A stretch of DNA of 16,918 nucleotides from JBQKLI01 sp012798975 (GTDB lineage Bacteria > Bacillota > Clostridia > Tissierellales > Peptoniphilaceae): positions 1 through 16,918 of the forward strand of contig NZ_JBQKLI010000028.1 in the NCBI RefSeq assembly GCF_052116305.1, given 5' to 3'. The notes under the pieces were generated by a model. It was not told where the DNA came from and did no database searches. It saw only the letters and a program-made list of their open reading frames with translations. The position numbers and the translations under genes are program-made. Shown one piece after another: positions 1 to 8,665 of the stretch. The stretch's first letter is position 1. Each line of letters opens with the position of its first letter.

Positions 1-111
1 TTGTTCATCTCCTCAGTTAGGTATTTGTTGGTACTTTTATTTTAACCGAGGACGAGCATTTTGGCTCATTTTTTTTGATTTTTCTTTTTACACCATTATA
101 CGGACTTTATC
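1..111 (-). mobile_element. IS256-family insertion sequence, transposase-proximal (left) end, partial
   Basis: Read on the minus strand, the segment begins at 111 with GATAAAGTCCGTATAATGG followed by TGTAAAA. This matches my memory of the terminal inverted repeat of IS256 (GATAAAGTCCGTATAAT...GTGTAAAA). A purine-rich GAGGAG ribosome-binding-like stretch lies on the minus strand at 9-14, so the transposase most likely starts just beyond the window edge and runs leftwards. No transposase residues can be read here. The other IS end and the target duplication (usually 8 bp in this family) are outside the window. The family assignment rests on recalled inverted-repeat similarity only. Confidence 0.7.
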
Positions 112-124
112 ATTCCCCATTCAA
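95..124 (-). promoter_or_regulatory. Possible hybrid promoter for the IS256-type transposase
   Basis: The minus strand has a perfect TATAAT -10 box inside the IS inverted repeat (plus positions 95-100). An 18-bp spacer separates it from TTGAAT (plus 119-124), which lies outside the element in the flanking DNA. The -35 would therefore come from the target site. It is seen as a motif only; no expression evidence is available. Confidence 0.4.
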
Positions 125-291
125 CAAAAGATAAAGGTGAGTATTCAAGCGTTATAGCAAGAATGGAGGAGGAAGAGGGCTTTCCTAAAATTGTAAGGCT
201 TGGCACAGAAGGTAGCTTAAAGGTTACTAAAACAAACCTCAAAGAGGCTGTAATTAAGGAAATAGAATCTAATTATTTAGATACAAATTAA
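112..291 (+). pseudogene. 3' remnant of an unrecognised gene cut by the IS256-type element
   Basis: An open frame runs from the IS boundary to a TAA at 289-291, giving about 59 residues. It reads IPHSTKDKGEYSSVIARM and then an acidic, lysine-rich tail ending in NYLDTN. There is no start codon with a ribosome binding site at the 5' side; the frame simply emerges from the IS end, so this looks like the C-terminal part of a longer protein disrupted by the insertion. I do not recognise the family. It lies 49 bp upstream of hsdM in the same orientation, so the intact gene may once have been the first gene of the defence operon. Confidence 0.5.
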
Positions 292-340
292 TTGTTGAGA
301 AAATTTAATAAACTAGAGGAAACTAGGAGGTTATTTATAA
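292..340 (+). promoter_or_regulatory. hsd operon leader with strong ribosome binding site
   Basis: This 49-bp AT-rich gap holds AGGAGG at 325-330, ten bases before the hsdM ATG, which fixes that start. I see no convincing -35/-10 pair within it, so transcription of the hsd genes probably comes from further upstream, either from the disrupted gene's promoter or from the IS end. Confidence 0.5.
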
Positions 341-2422
341 ATGAACGAGAGAACTAGAGATAATCAAACAGGAATCAATGTGCAACAAAAAGCCAACATG
401 ATTTGGAATATAGCAGATATACTTAGGGGGCTTTATAAACCTCATGAATATGGAAAAATCATCTTACCAATGACCATAATTAAAAGATTCAATGATGCTT
501 TGTATTTAACTAAGGATAAGGTTATTGAAACCTACCAAGAGGTAAAAGATTTTGATTTGCCAGATAAATTTTTAAGGGAAGCATCAGGATATGAATTTTA
601 TAATACAAGTCCATATACTTTTACAAATTTAATAGCAGATTCAGAAAACATAGAAGACAACTTTAGGGAGTTTTTAAATGGTTTTTCTGAAAACGTCATA
701 GATGTTTTAGAAAGCTTTGATTTTGATAGGGAAATAAGCAAACTTGCAAATGCAAATATGTTGTTTTTGATAATACAAGAATTTAATAAAAAAGAATCCT
801 ATATGGGACCTGATCAAATTTCTAGTGTAGATATGGGGTATGTATTTGAGGAATTAGTAAGAAGATTTTCTGAATCCTATGATGAAGAAGCAGGAGAGCA
901 TTTCACATCTAGAGATATAATTTACCTTATGACAGATTTATTAATTTCAGAAGATAAGGAAGTTTTATTAAAGGATGGGGTATATAGGACAGTATATGAC
1001 CAGACTATGGGAACTTCACAAATGTTGGGAGCCATGGAAGAAAGATTAAAAGATTTAGACAAAAATGCCAGGGTAACTCTTTTTGGACAGGAGGTAAATC
1101 CAGAAACCTATGCTATAGCCAAGGCAGATATGCTTATTAGAGGTGGAGATTCTCAAAATATGAAACTTGGAAACACATTAACAGAAGATGCCTATAAAGA
1201 TTATACCTTTGATTATTGTATATCCAATCCTCCTTTTGGTATAGACTGGAAATCAGAAAAAGATGCAGTTGAAGAAGAAGCCAAGCTGGGAGATAGGGGA
1301 AGGTTTGGAGTAGGCCTTCCCTATGTCAATGATGGACAGCAGCTTTTCGATTTAAATGGAATAGCTAAATTAAAAGATACAGGCAGAATGGCCATAGTAC
1401 ACAATGGCTCGCCCCTCTTTAGTGGTGCAGCTGGAAGTGGACCTAGTGAAATTAGAAGGTATATGATTGAAAATGACTGGCTAGAAGCCATAGTACAACT
1501 TCCAAATGACAGTTTTTATAATACAGGAATAACTACTTATATATGGATAATGTCTAAGAACAAGCCAAGCCATAGAGTAGGTAAAGTTCAATTAATAGAC
1601 GCTTCTAAGACTTTTGAAAAGAGAAGAAAATCCATAGGAAATAAAAGAAACGATATTACAGCTCATTGTAGGGAAATGATTATAAAAGCCTATGGTGATT
1701 TTCTAAACAAGGAATATGTTGAGGAAAATAAAGTTTGTGAGTCAAAGATATTTGACAATATAGATTTTGGATATAATGAAATAACTATAGAAACACCTCT
1801 AAGACTTAAATTTGAAATAGATGAAGCAGGAATAGAAAGCTTTAAAGAGGAAACTCAATATAAAAACCTAGGCAAATTAACAAAGGCACAGAAAAGAGGA
1901 AAGACTGAAGAGGAAATAAAGGAACTTATAAAAGTGGGAGAAGAAAATCAAAAGGAAATAATAGACCTACTTAAAGGCTTAATAGGACAAGTATGGCTAG
2001 ATAGGGATGAGTTTGTAAAAATGATAAACAAACTTTTCAAGAATAAGGCTATAGAACTTAGGGCTCCTTTAAAAAATGCCATAATAAAGGTATTTGGACG
2101 ACATGATGATGAGGCTAACATATGCAAAAATACTAAAGGAGAGGTAGAGGCTAATAGTGATCTACGAGACACAGAAAGAGTTCCCTTAGATGAGGACATA
2201 GACCAATACTTTAATAGAGAGGTTAAACCCTATAATCCAGAGGCTTGGATAGACAAGGAAAAAACTGTAGTAGGCTATGAAATACCCTTTACAAGATACT
2301 TTTATAAATTTGAAGAACCAGAACCAGCAGATATTATTTCAAGTAGAATACTAACATTAGAAGTAGATATAACTGCATCACTAAGAAAGCTATTTAGTGA
2401 GGACGGTGAAAGAATTGACTAG
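341..2422 (+). CDS. hsdM: Type I restriction-modification system, methyltransferase (M) subunit
   Basis: This is the N6-adenine DNA methyltransferase subunit of a type I RM complex (M2S modifies; R2M2S restricts). The N-terminal helical HsdM domain spans roughly residues 15-160. GEHFTSRD at 186-192 corresponds to the conserved GEHFTPRD segment. A SAM-binding motif I variant, YDQTMGTSQML, lies at about 219-229. The catalytic motif IV NPPFG is at 296-300, and AIVHNGSPLFSG with DWLEAIVQLP follows. The variant motif I is typical of one HsdM subfamily as I remember it, so I do not read it as inactivating. The 693-aa length is at the long end because of a charged helical C-terminal region (about 480-690). 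The ATG follows AGGAGG by ten bases. The stop overlaps the start of hsdS, implying translational coupling. Confidence 0.95.
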   Translation: MNERTRDNQTGINVQQKANMIWNIADILRGLYKPHEYGKIILPMTIIKRFNDALYLTKDKVIETYQEVKDFDLPDKFLREASGYEFYNTSPYTFTNLIADSENIEDNFREFLNGFSENVIDVLESFDFDREISKLANANMLFLIIQEFNKKESYMGPDQISSVDMGYVFEELVRRFSESYDEEAGEHFTSRDIIYLMTDLLISEDKEVLLKDGVYRTVYDQTMGTSQMLGAMEERLKDLDKNARVTLFGQEVNPETYAIAKADMLIRGGDSQNMKLGNTLTEDAYKDYTFDYCISNPPFGIDWKSEKDAVEEEAKLGDRGRFGVGLPYVNDGQQLFDLNGIAKLKDTGRMAIVHNGSPLFSGAAGSGPSEIRRYMIENDWLEAIVQLPNDSFYNTGITTYIWIMSKNKPSHRVGKVQLIDASKTFEKRRKSIGNKRNDITAHCREMIIKAYGDFLNKEYVEENKVCESKIFDNIDFGYNEITIETPLRLKFEIDEAGIESFKEETQYKNLGKLTKAQKRGKTEEEIKELIKVGEENQKEIIDLLKGLIGQVWLDRDEFVKMINKLFKNKAIELRAPLKNAIIKVFGRHDDEANICKNTKGEVEANSDLRDTERVPLDEDIDQYFNREVKPYNPEAWIDKEKTVVGYEIPFTRYFYKFEEPEPADIISSRILTLEVDITASLRKLFSEDGERID

Positions 2423-3668
2423 AAAGATGAAAGATAGTGGGGTTGAATGGATAGGGGAGATACCTGAGGATTGGGAAATTATAAAAGTTAAACAATTATT
2501 TAAAATAGGTCGTGGAAGAGTTATAGCAAAAACTGAATTAGATGAAAAATATCCATATCCTGTTTATTCATCACAAACAAAAAATGATGGAATATTAGGT
2601 TATATACAAACTTATGATTTTGAAGGACCAAGGTTAACTTGGACAACAGATGGTGCAAATGCTGGAACAGTTTTCATTAGGGATGGAAAATATAATTGTA
2701 CTAATGTTTGTGGTACATTAGAATTAAAAGATGAAATAAATGATTTGCAATATTTGAAATATACATTAGAGTATATCGCTATTTTTCATAAAAGGGCAGA
2801 TACTAATGGATATAAAATAATGAATAATGAAATGGCTAATATAGAAATAGTATTACCATCAGAACATAAACAAAAAGCAATAGCAGATTTCCTAGATAAA
2901 AAAGTATCAGAAATAGATAATATAATATTTAAAACTAAAAAAGCCATAGAAGAATATAAAAGATATAAACAATCTCTTATAACAGAAACTGTAACAAAAG
3001 GATTAGATGAAAATGTTCAGATGAAAGATAGTGGAATTGAATGGATAGGGGAGATACCTGGGCACTGGGATTTAGTTAAAATTAATAGAGTTACTCGGTC
3101 ATACTCAGGAGGAACACCTTCAAGGGATATTAAAGAATATTGGGAAAATGGTGATATAAATTGGATGTCTTCGGGGGAAGTAAATGATAGAATTATATAC
3201 GATACAAAAGAAAAAATAACTAAATTAGGATTAATTAATTCATCTGCGAATTATTTTCCAGTAAACACGGTTATGGTAGCATTGAATGGTCAAGGAAAAA
3301 CAAAAGGTATGTCTGCAATATTGAAGGTAAAAACGACAGCAAACCAGTCATTAGTTGGATTTATATGTTTTGAAGACAGATTAGATTATAGATATTTAAA
3401 TTATTGTTTTATAACTTCATATTCTTATAATAGAAGCTATTTAGCAGGTGGTAATAAAAGGGATGGTATAGCGGCAGGAGAGTTAAAACAAAGTAGAATA
3501 CCATTACCAAACATATTTGAACAAGAACAAATAGCCTCATACCTAGACAAGAAAACCAACCAAATAGACCAAATAATCTCATCAAAAGAAAAATTACTAA
3601 GAGAAATGGAAGCCTATAAAAAATCACTAATATATGAAACTGTAACTGGAAAAAGAGAGGTGAAATAA
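2415..3668 (+). CDS. hsdS: Type I restriction-modification system, specificity (S) subunit
   Basis: HsdS recognises the bipartite DNA target through two target-recognition domains (TRDs) and bridges HsdM and HsdR. The protein has two homologous halves. Each opens with a near-identical MKDSG(V/I)EWIGEIP block and closes with a coiled-coil spacer ending in YK(R/K)...SLI.ETVT. TRD1 lies roughly at residues 20-150 and TRD2 at about 220-350, and they differ strongly, as expected for an asymmetric bipartite site. I prefer the TTG at 2415 (MTRKMKDSG..., 417 aa, 8-bp overlap with hsdM) because GGTGA precedes it at the same distance as the ribosome binding site before the TTG of hsdR. GTG at 2397 (423 aa) or ATG at 2427 remain possible. 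There is no frameshift, so specificity should be functional. Confidence 0.93.
   Translation: MTRKMKDSGVEWIGEIPEDWEIIKVKQLFKIGRGRVIAKTELDEKYPYPVYSSQTKNDGILGYIQTYDFEGPRLTWTTDGANAGTVFIRDGKYNCTNVCGTLELKDEINDLQYLKYTLEYIAIFHKRADTNGYKIMNNEMANIEIVLPSEHKQKAIADFLDKKVSEIDNIIFKTKKAIEEYKRYKQSLITETVTKGLDENVQMKDSGIEWIGEIPGHWDLVKINRVTRSYSGGTPSRDIKEYWENGDINWMSSGEVNDRIIYDTKEKITKLGLINSSANYFPVNTVMVALNGQGKTKGMSAILKVKTTANQSLVGFICFEDRLDYRYLNYCFITSYSYNRSYLAGGNKRDGIAAGELKQSRIPLPNIFEQEQIASYLDKKTNQIDQIISSKEKLLREMEAYKKSLIYETVTGKREVK
2427..2466 (+). repeat. hsdS internal direct repeat, copy 1
   Basis: A 40-bp segment encoding the MKDSGVEWIGEIP block that precedes TRD1. It matches 38 of 40 bases with the copy at 3021-3060; the only differences are GG versus AA at bases 15-16 of the repeat. 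Such repeats are candidate sites for homologous exchange of TRDs between half-subunits. Confidence 0.85.
3021..3060 (+). repeat. hsdS internal direct repeat, copy 2
   Basis: A 40-bp segment encoding the MKDSGIEWIGEIP block that precedes TRD2, 38/40 identical to 2427-2466 in the same orientation. The copies are 594 bp apart, a multiple of three, so recombination between them would keep the reading frame and yield a single-TRD HsdS. Confidence 0.85.
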
Positions 3669-6600
3669 TTGGAATATAAAGAGATAAGATTTGAAAAGGA
3701 TATAGAAAGTTACCTTTTAAATTATGGTGGATATGAAAAAGGGAATATGGATACTTATGACAAGGAAAAAGCTATAGATATGGAAACTTTCCTTAGATTT
3801 ATTCAGACAAGTCAGCCTAAGGAATGGGAAAGATATGAAAAGATTTATAGAGAAAAGTCAGAAGAAGCCATATATAAAAGATTTGATGAATCGGTCAAGA
3901 TGCATGGTCTTTTAAGTGTTTTAAGAGATGGAGTTACTGATAGGGGTATTAGGTTTAAATTTGCTTTCTTTAAGCCTGAAAGCACCTTAAATCAAAAAGT
4001 AATCGACAATTATAATAACAATATATTAACTTTAACCCGCCAATTTTATTATTCAAGTCAAAATAGAAATTCAATAGATATGGTCCTATCTTTAAACGGT
4101 ATTCCAATAATAGGCCTTGAACTTAAAAACCAACTAACAGGACAAACTGTAGACAACGGAAAGTATCAGTTTATAGAAAATAGGAGTCCAAGGGAAAAAT
4201 GCTTTAACTTTAACACTAGGTTCCTAGTATACTTTGCCCTAGACCACTATGATGTGGAAATGACTACTGAATTAAAGGGAAGGGACACCTTCTTCCTACC
4301 CTTCAATCAAGGCTCAAATGGTGCTGGAAATGTAGGGGGTAGAGGAAATCCTCCTAACCCTGATGGATATTCTACATCATATTTATGGGAGAAAGTATTA
4401 AAGAAAGATACTTTATTAGATATAATTCAAAGGTTTATGCACCTAGAAGAAAAAACAGAGACTAAAGTGGTAAAAGGAAAAGAAGTAAAAAAGACTAGAA
4501 GAAGATTAATATTTCCTAGATACCATCAACTAGATGTAGTAAACAAACTTATAGAAGATGTTAGAATTAAAGGGACAGGTGAAGATTATTTAATTCAACA
4601 TAGTGCTGGTTCTGGTAAAAGTAATTCCATAGCTTGGCTTGCCTATGGGCTTTCAAACCTCCATGATAAAGATGACCAAGCTATATTTACTTCTGTCATA
4701 ATAGTTTCAGATAGAAGAGTTTTAGATAGTCAGCTGCAAGAAACCATTATGAGCTTTGATCATACTCCTGGAGTAGTTGAAACCATAGGAAAGGACAAGA
4801 CTTCACAGGATTTAAAGGATGCTATAAATAATAATAGGAAGATTATAGTAACAACCTTACAAAAATTCCCTGTTATCTATGAGGAAGTAGATGAATCTAA
4901 AGGCAAGAGGTATGCAGTAATTGTAGATGAAGCCCATCAAAGTCAATCTGGATCTAGTGCCAAGATGCTAAAGACAGCTTTAGCTGATACAGAAGAAGCC
5001 CTAAGGGAGTTTGCAGAAATTGAAGGCATGGATGAAGAAGAAGCCCTAGACAATGAAGATAAATTAGTAGAGGAAATATTATCCCATGGTAAACATAATA
5101 ATCTATCTTTCTTTGCTTTTACTGCCACACCTAAAAAAGAAACTATAGACCTATTTGGAACAGAAAGGGAATATGGAAACAAATCTGCCTATCATAACTA
5201 TTCTATGAGACAGGCCATAGAAGAAGGTTTTATTTTAGATGTACTTCAAAATTATATGACCTATAGTACTTGCTATAAAATAGCTAAAGATACAGAAGAA
5301 AATCCAGAAGTACCTTCTTCAACAGCAGTTAGAACTATTAATAGATTTGCATCCTTACATCCCCATAATCTTCAACAAAAAACACAAATAATTGTAGAAC
5401 AATTTAGAGATATTACTAAAAACAAAATCAACGGTAGAGGAAAAGCTATGGTGGTAACAGCTTCAAGACTTCATGCTGTTAGATATTATCATGAAATTAA
5501 GAATTATATAGAAATTAAAGGCTATGATGATTTAGAGATTTTAGTAGCCTTTTCTGGAGTTATTAAAGATAAGGGCGTAGAATTTACAGAGGAAAAAATG
5601 AATAAAAGAAAAGATGGGTCAACTATAAAAGAAAGTCAATTGCCTACGGAATTTGCAAGTGATGATTTCAATATGTTGATAGTGGCTGAAAAGTATCAGA
5701 CTGGTTTTGACCAACCACTACTTCACACAATGTTTGTAGATAAAAGATTAAGAGGGGTAAAGGCAGTACAGACACTTTCCAGATTAAATAGAGTTACACA
5801 AGGGAAAGAGGACACCTTTATTTTAGACTTTGTTAATACTAAAGAGGAAATAGAAGAAGCTTTCAAACCCTACTATGAAGCCACTATTTTAGATGAAACA
5901 ATAAATGTAAATCTTATATATGATACTCAAATATTATTAAGGGAAGCTAGACTTTACAATGATGAGGATATAGAAAAGTTTACTAATATTTATTATAAGG
6001 AAGGCAAACAGACAGCTACTGATTTGGGAAAGATAACTAGTTTGATTAAACCTATAATAAATAGATATCTTGAATTATCGGAAGAAGATCAGTTTAAATT
6101 CAGAAAAGACATTAGAAACTTCAACAAATGGTATTCCTATATAATTCAAATAACTAGAATGTATGATAAAGACCTTCATAAAGAATATGTATTTACTTCA
6201 TATCTACAAAAATTGATTCCAAGTCCTGAGAGAATAAGTTTAGATTTAGATGGAAAGTTGAAACTTGAATTTTACAAACTAGATAAGACTTTTGAAGGAG
6301 ATATTAGCATAATAGCAGATCCGACTATTGGATATGGAGAACTAGATGCTGGAAGTAAACCTAAGGAAGACGAAGACTATTTAGATGAAATAATCAATCG
6401 TATAAATGAAAGATATCATGGAGACTTTACAGATCAAGATAGGGTAGTTATAGATTTTATATATAAAGAAGCAAGTCAAGGGCTGAGAAAAGAATCCTTA
6501 ACAACTTATGCTAAGAAAAATGATAGCGAGGTATTTAAAAAGAGCATATTTCCTAAGGATTTTGAAGATATTGCATTCAAATTATATAAAGAAAATAAAG

Positions 6601-6701
6601 ATAGAAACAATTCATTTAAGAAATTGTTTCAAGATAAGGAATTTTATAATGCAGCTATGTCTGCTGTAGGAGAGATGATTTATAAAGATTTGAGAAGTTA
6701 G
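3669..6701 (+). CDS. hsdR: Type I restriction-modification system, restriction/translocase (R) subunit
   Basis: HsdR is the ATP-driven DNA translocase and endonuclease of the type I complex. The N-terminal PD-(D/E)XK nuclease domain shows D137 in NSIDMVL and E151-x-K153 in LELK. Two RecA-like superfamily 2 helicase domains follow: Walker A AGSGKS at 313-318, DEAH at 420-423, then FTATP (motif III), AEKYQTGFDQP (motif V) and QTLSRLNRV (motif VI). The C-terminal part (about 740-1010) is helical and charged, as in the HsdM-contact region. The 1010-aa length is normal for the family and all key motifs are intact. The start is TTG directly after the hsdS stop (0 bp), with GAGAGGTGA about six bases upstream, so translation is probably coupled. 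Confidence 0.95.
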   Translation: MEYKEIRFEKDIESYLLNYGGYEKGNMDTYDKEKAIDMETFLRFIQTSQPKEWERYEKIYREKSEEAIYKRFDESVKMHGLLSVLRDGVTDRGIRFKFAFFKPESTLNQKVIDNYNNNILTLTRQFYYSSQNRNSIDMVLSLNGIPIIGLELKNQLTGQTVDNGKYQFIENRSPREKCFNFNTRFLVYFALDHYDVEMTTELKGRDTFFLPFNQGSNGAGNVGGRGNPPNPDGYSTSYLWEKVLKKDTLLDIIQRFMHLEEKTETKVVKGKEVKKTRRRLIFPRYHQLDVVNKLIEDVRIKGTGEDYLIQHSAGSGKSNSIAWLAYGLSNLHDKDDQAIFTSVIIVSDRRVLDSQLQETIMSFDHTPGVVETIGKDKTSQDLKDAINNNRKIIVTTLQKFPVIYEEVDESKGKRYAVIVDEAHQSQSGSSAKMLKTALADTEEALREFAEIEGMDEEEALDNEDKLVEEILSHGKHNNLSFFAFTATPKKETIDLFGTEREYGNKSAYHNYSMRQAIEEGFILDVLQNYMTYSTCYKIAKDTEENPEVPSSTAVRTINRFASLHPHNLQQKTQIIVEQFRDITKNKINGRGKAMVVTASRLHAVRYYHEIKNYIEIKGYDDLEILVAFSGVIKDKGVEFTEEKMNKRKDGSTIKESQLPTEFASDDFNMLIVAEKYQTGFDQPLLHTMFVDKRLRGVKAVQTLSRLNRVTQGKEDTFILDFVNTKEEIEEAFKPYYEATILDETINVNLIYDTQILLREARLYNDEDIEKFTNIYYKEGKQTATDLGKITSLIKPIINRYLELSEEDQFKFRKDIRNFNKWYSYIIQITRMYDKDLHKEYVFTSYLQKLIPSPERISLDLDGKLKLEFYKLDKTFEGDISIIADPTIGYGELDAGSKPKEDEDYLDEIINRINERYHGDFTDQDRVVIDFIYKEASQGLRKESLTTYAKKNDSEVFKKSIFPKDFEDIAFKLYKENKDRNNSFKKLFQDKEFYNAAMSAVGEMIYKDLRS

Positions 6702-6754
6702 GAACATAAGATTAAAGGTAAAGCTACTAATAAAAATCAAAAGGGGGTAAAAGA

Positions 6755-8512
6755 ATGTCAACAATTTTCCATAGCACATCAGAAATGTTAAAAAGTATAT
6801 TAGATTCTGTAAAGAGTGGTAGAACACAACTTCCTGATTTTCAAAGAGGTTGGGTTTGGGATGATGAAAGAATAAGAAATCTTTTAACAAGTATTTTAAA
6901 ATCATATCCAATAGGAGCTGTAATGCTGTTAGAAACAGGAGGTTCAGGTATCAATTTTAAACCCAGAGTAGTAGAGGGATTGATATTAGACAAAGAAGTC
7001 ACACCACAAAGATTGATTCTAGATGGCCAACAGCGTATTACATCATTATTTCAAACTTTATATTTAGAAGAGCCAGTTAAAACTAGGGATAGTAGAGGGA
7101 GCGACATAAAAAGACGATACTATTTAGATATAAATATTGCAACAGATGAGTATGGAGATAAGGATGAAGCTATAGTTTCTGCACCAGAAGATGGAATAAT
7201 TAAAGGTAAAGGAAATGTTGTATTACACGATTATTCTACTAAAGAAAAAGAATGTGAAGCAGGCATGCTGCCTATTCATTATTTATTCAAACCAGAAAAA
7301 TTACTAGAATGGCAAAATATATATTTTAATATTGAACGATCAGATGAACGGTCTAATAAATGGAGTAAGTTTATGGCTGATGTTTTTTCAGCCTTTAATA
7401 ACTATCAAGTGCCAGTAATAACAATGCTAAATACGACTCCTAAAGACGCAGTCTGCCAAGTATTTGAGCATGTGAATACAGGTGGAGTTACATTGACTGT
7501 ATTTGAGTTACTGACAGCTTCATTTGCAGCAGAGGATTTTTCTTTGAGAGAAGATTGGGAAAAAAGATATAATCAAAAATTAAATAAGGATGAAAGATCT
7601 TTTAGTAATGATCCAATATTGAGTAAATTAAGTAATACTGATTTTCTACAAGCTATCGCATTATTAACAACCTATGATAGAAAAAAGAAAAGGCCAAATG
7701 CGGCAGTTAGTTGTAAGCGAAAGGATATCTTAGACCTAACAGTTGAGAATTATAAAAATTGGAGTAATATTGTAGAAGAAGCTTTCTATCAAGCTGCACA
7801 ATTTTTAATGGAATTGAAAATATTTAGAAGACGGGATATACCTTATCCATCTCAATTAATACCTTTAACGGCAATATTTGCTGAATTAGGAAATAAAGCA
7901 AGAGACAAAAGTGTTAGAGATTCAATTGCCAGATGGTATTGGTCAGGAGTATTTGGAGAACTATATGGATCGGCTACAGAAACAAGATTTGCCAAGGATT
8001 TACCCCAGGTTATCCATTGGATAAATGGAGGAGAACTTCCAGATACGATTAAGGAGGCTAATTTTGAGATAGATAGACTTATAACTTTAAGAACAAGAAA
8101 TAGTGCTGCTTATAAAGGAATATATGCTTTGTTGATGAAGGAAGGTTGCCATGATTTTATGTCAGGAGTATCTATTGATCTTCAGACATATTATAGTGAG
8201 AGTATAGATATACATCATATTTTTCCCACAAGGTATTGTAACAGCAAAAACATAAGTAGGGATTTGTATAATTCAATTATTAACAAAACACCTTTATCAG
8301 CTAGAACTAACCGTTCAATTGGTGGGAATGCACCAAGCAAATACCTGAAAATTTTAGAGCAAGAAAAAAACATCAGACCTGAAATATTAAATAACATGCT
8401 AGAAACACACCTAATTGATGTAGAAGCTATAAGAAGTGATGATTTTGAAATATTTTTTCAAAAAAGAAAACAAGCCTTATTTAATATCATTTTAAAAACA
8501 ATGGATAATTAA
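6755..8512 (+). CDS. DUF262 and HNH (DUF1524-like) domain protein, GmrSD-type nuclease
   Basis: The N-terminal DUF262 domain (ParB/Srx-like fold in the GmrS half of GmrSD) is marked by QLPDFQRGWVWDDERI at about 25-40 and the hallmark DGQQR at 90-94. The C-terminal His-Me finger/HNH region has D485, HHIFP at 487-491, and asparagines at about 510 and 519 in the segment INKTPLSARTNRSIGG. In the GmrSD/BrxU family, single proteins with both halves are NTP-dependent restriction enzymes that mostly attack modified DNA (type IV); this use here is inferred. The 585-aa length fits a fused GmrSD-like protein. The ATG follows a GGGGG ribosome-binding stretch (6743-6747). It is 53 bp downstream of hsdR in the same orientation. 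The catalytic motifs look intact. Confidence 0.85.
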   Translation: MSTIFHSTSEMLKSILDSVKSGRTQLPDFQRGWVWDDERIRNLLTSILKSYPIGAVMLLETGGSGINFKPRVVEGLILDKEVTPQRLILDGQQRITSLFQTLYLEEPVKTRDSRGSDIKRRYYLDINIATDEYGDKDEAIVSAPEDGIIKGKGNVVLHDYSTKEKECEAGMLPIHYLFKPEKLLEWQNIYFNIERSDERSNKWSKFMADVFSAFNNYQVPVITMLNTTPKDAVCQVFEHVNTGGVTLTVFELLTASFAAEDFSLREDWEKRYNQKLNKDERSFSNDPILSKLSNTDFLQAIALLTTYDRKKKRPNAAVSCKRKDILDLTVENYKNWSNIVEEAFYQAAQFLMELKIFRRRDIPYPSQLIPLTAIFAELGNKARDKSVRDSIARWYWSGVFGELYGSATETRFAKDLPQVIHWINGGELPDTIKEANFEIDRLITLRTRNSAAYKGIYALLMKEGCHDFMSGVSIDLQTYYSESIDIHHIFPTRYCNSKNISRDLYNSIINKTPLSARTNRSIGGNAPSKYLKILEQEKNIRPEILNNMLETHLIDVEAIRSDDFEIFFQKRKQALFNIILKTMDN

Positions 8513-8513
8513 A

Positions 8514-8642
8514 TTATTTGATAACAATATAGACTTAGCCAAGGATAGGGCTCCAGACCATGAAAAGATGGGCAAGGGCATAACCCTAACAAGAGAGGAA
8601 CTAAAATCTTTAAGAGAACTTTTAAATGGGATGGATCTATAA
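8514..8642 (+). pseudogene. C-terminal remnant of a YdbC/PC4-type ssDNA-binding protein gene
   Basis: Directly after the DUF262 stop, in another frame, an open segment encodes RAPDHEKMGKGITLTREEL and then KSLRELLNGMDL, with TAA at 8640-8642. The PDHEKMGKGITL signature is the C-terminal end of YdbC-like PC4 proteins, small (about 75-aa) ssDNA-binding factors of Firmicutes, as I remember the family. The frame is open only from 8496 and has no ATG or ribosome binding site before the conserved part. About the first half of the domain is missing, and it is not present upstream of the DUF262 gene (6702-6754). It is therefore a broken gene left behind when the neighbouring DUF262 gene arrived. Confidence 0.7.
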
Positions 8643-8665
8643 AATCTGAAAATGGGGGAAATGTT

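Noticed and set aside
54..80. Plus-strand terminator GAGC-ATTTTG-GCTC followed by T-run
   Set aside because: The stem is only 4 bp and lies within the IS256-type end; too weak to call.
219..229. Loss of SAM-binding motif I in HsdM (residues 219-229)
   Set aside because: YDQTMGTSQML departs from the usual DPxxGTGG pattern, but I recall the same variant in a large HsdM subfamily with otherwise intact motifs, so it is not a defect. Coordinates are residue numbers within HsdM.
4943..5182. Minus-strand open frame inside hsdR
   Set aside because: It lies fully within the conserved helicase region of hsdR, has low-complexity Ser-rich content and no ribosome binding site. The same applies to the other short minus-strand frames inside genes (for example 1948-2199, 6612-6911, 8968-9201, 10662-10886, 12849-13073).
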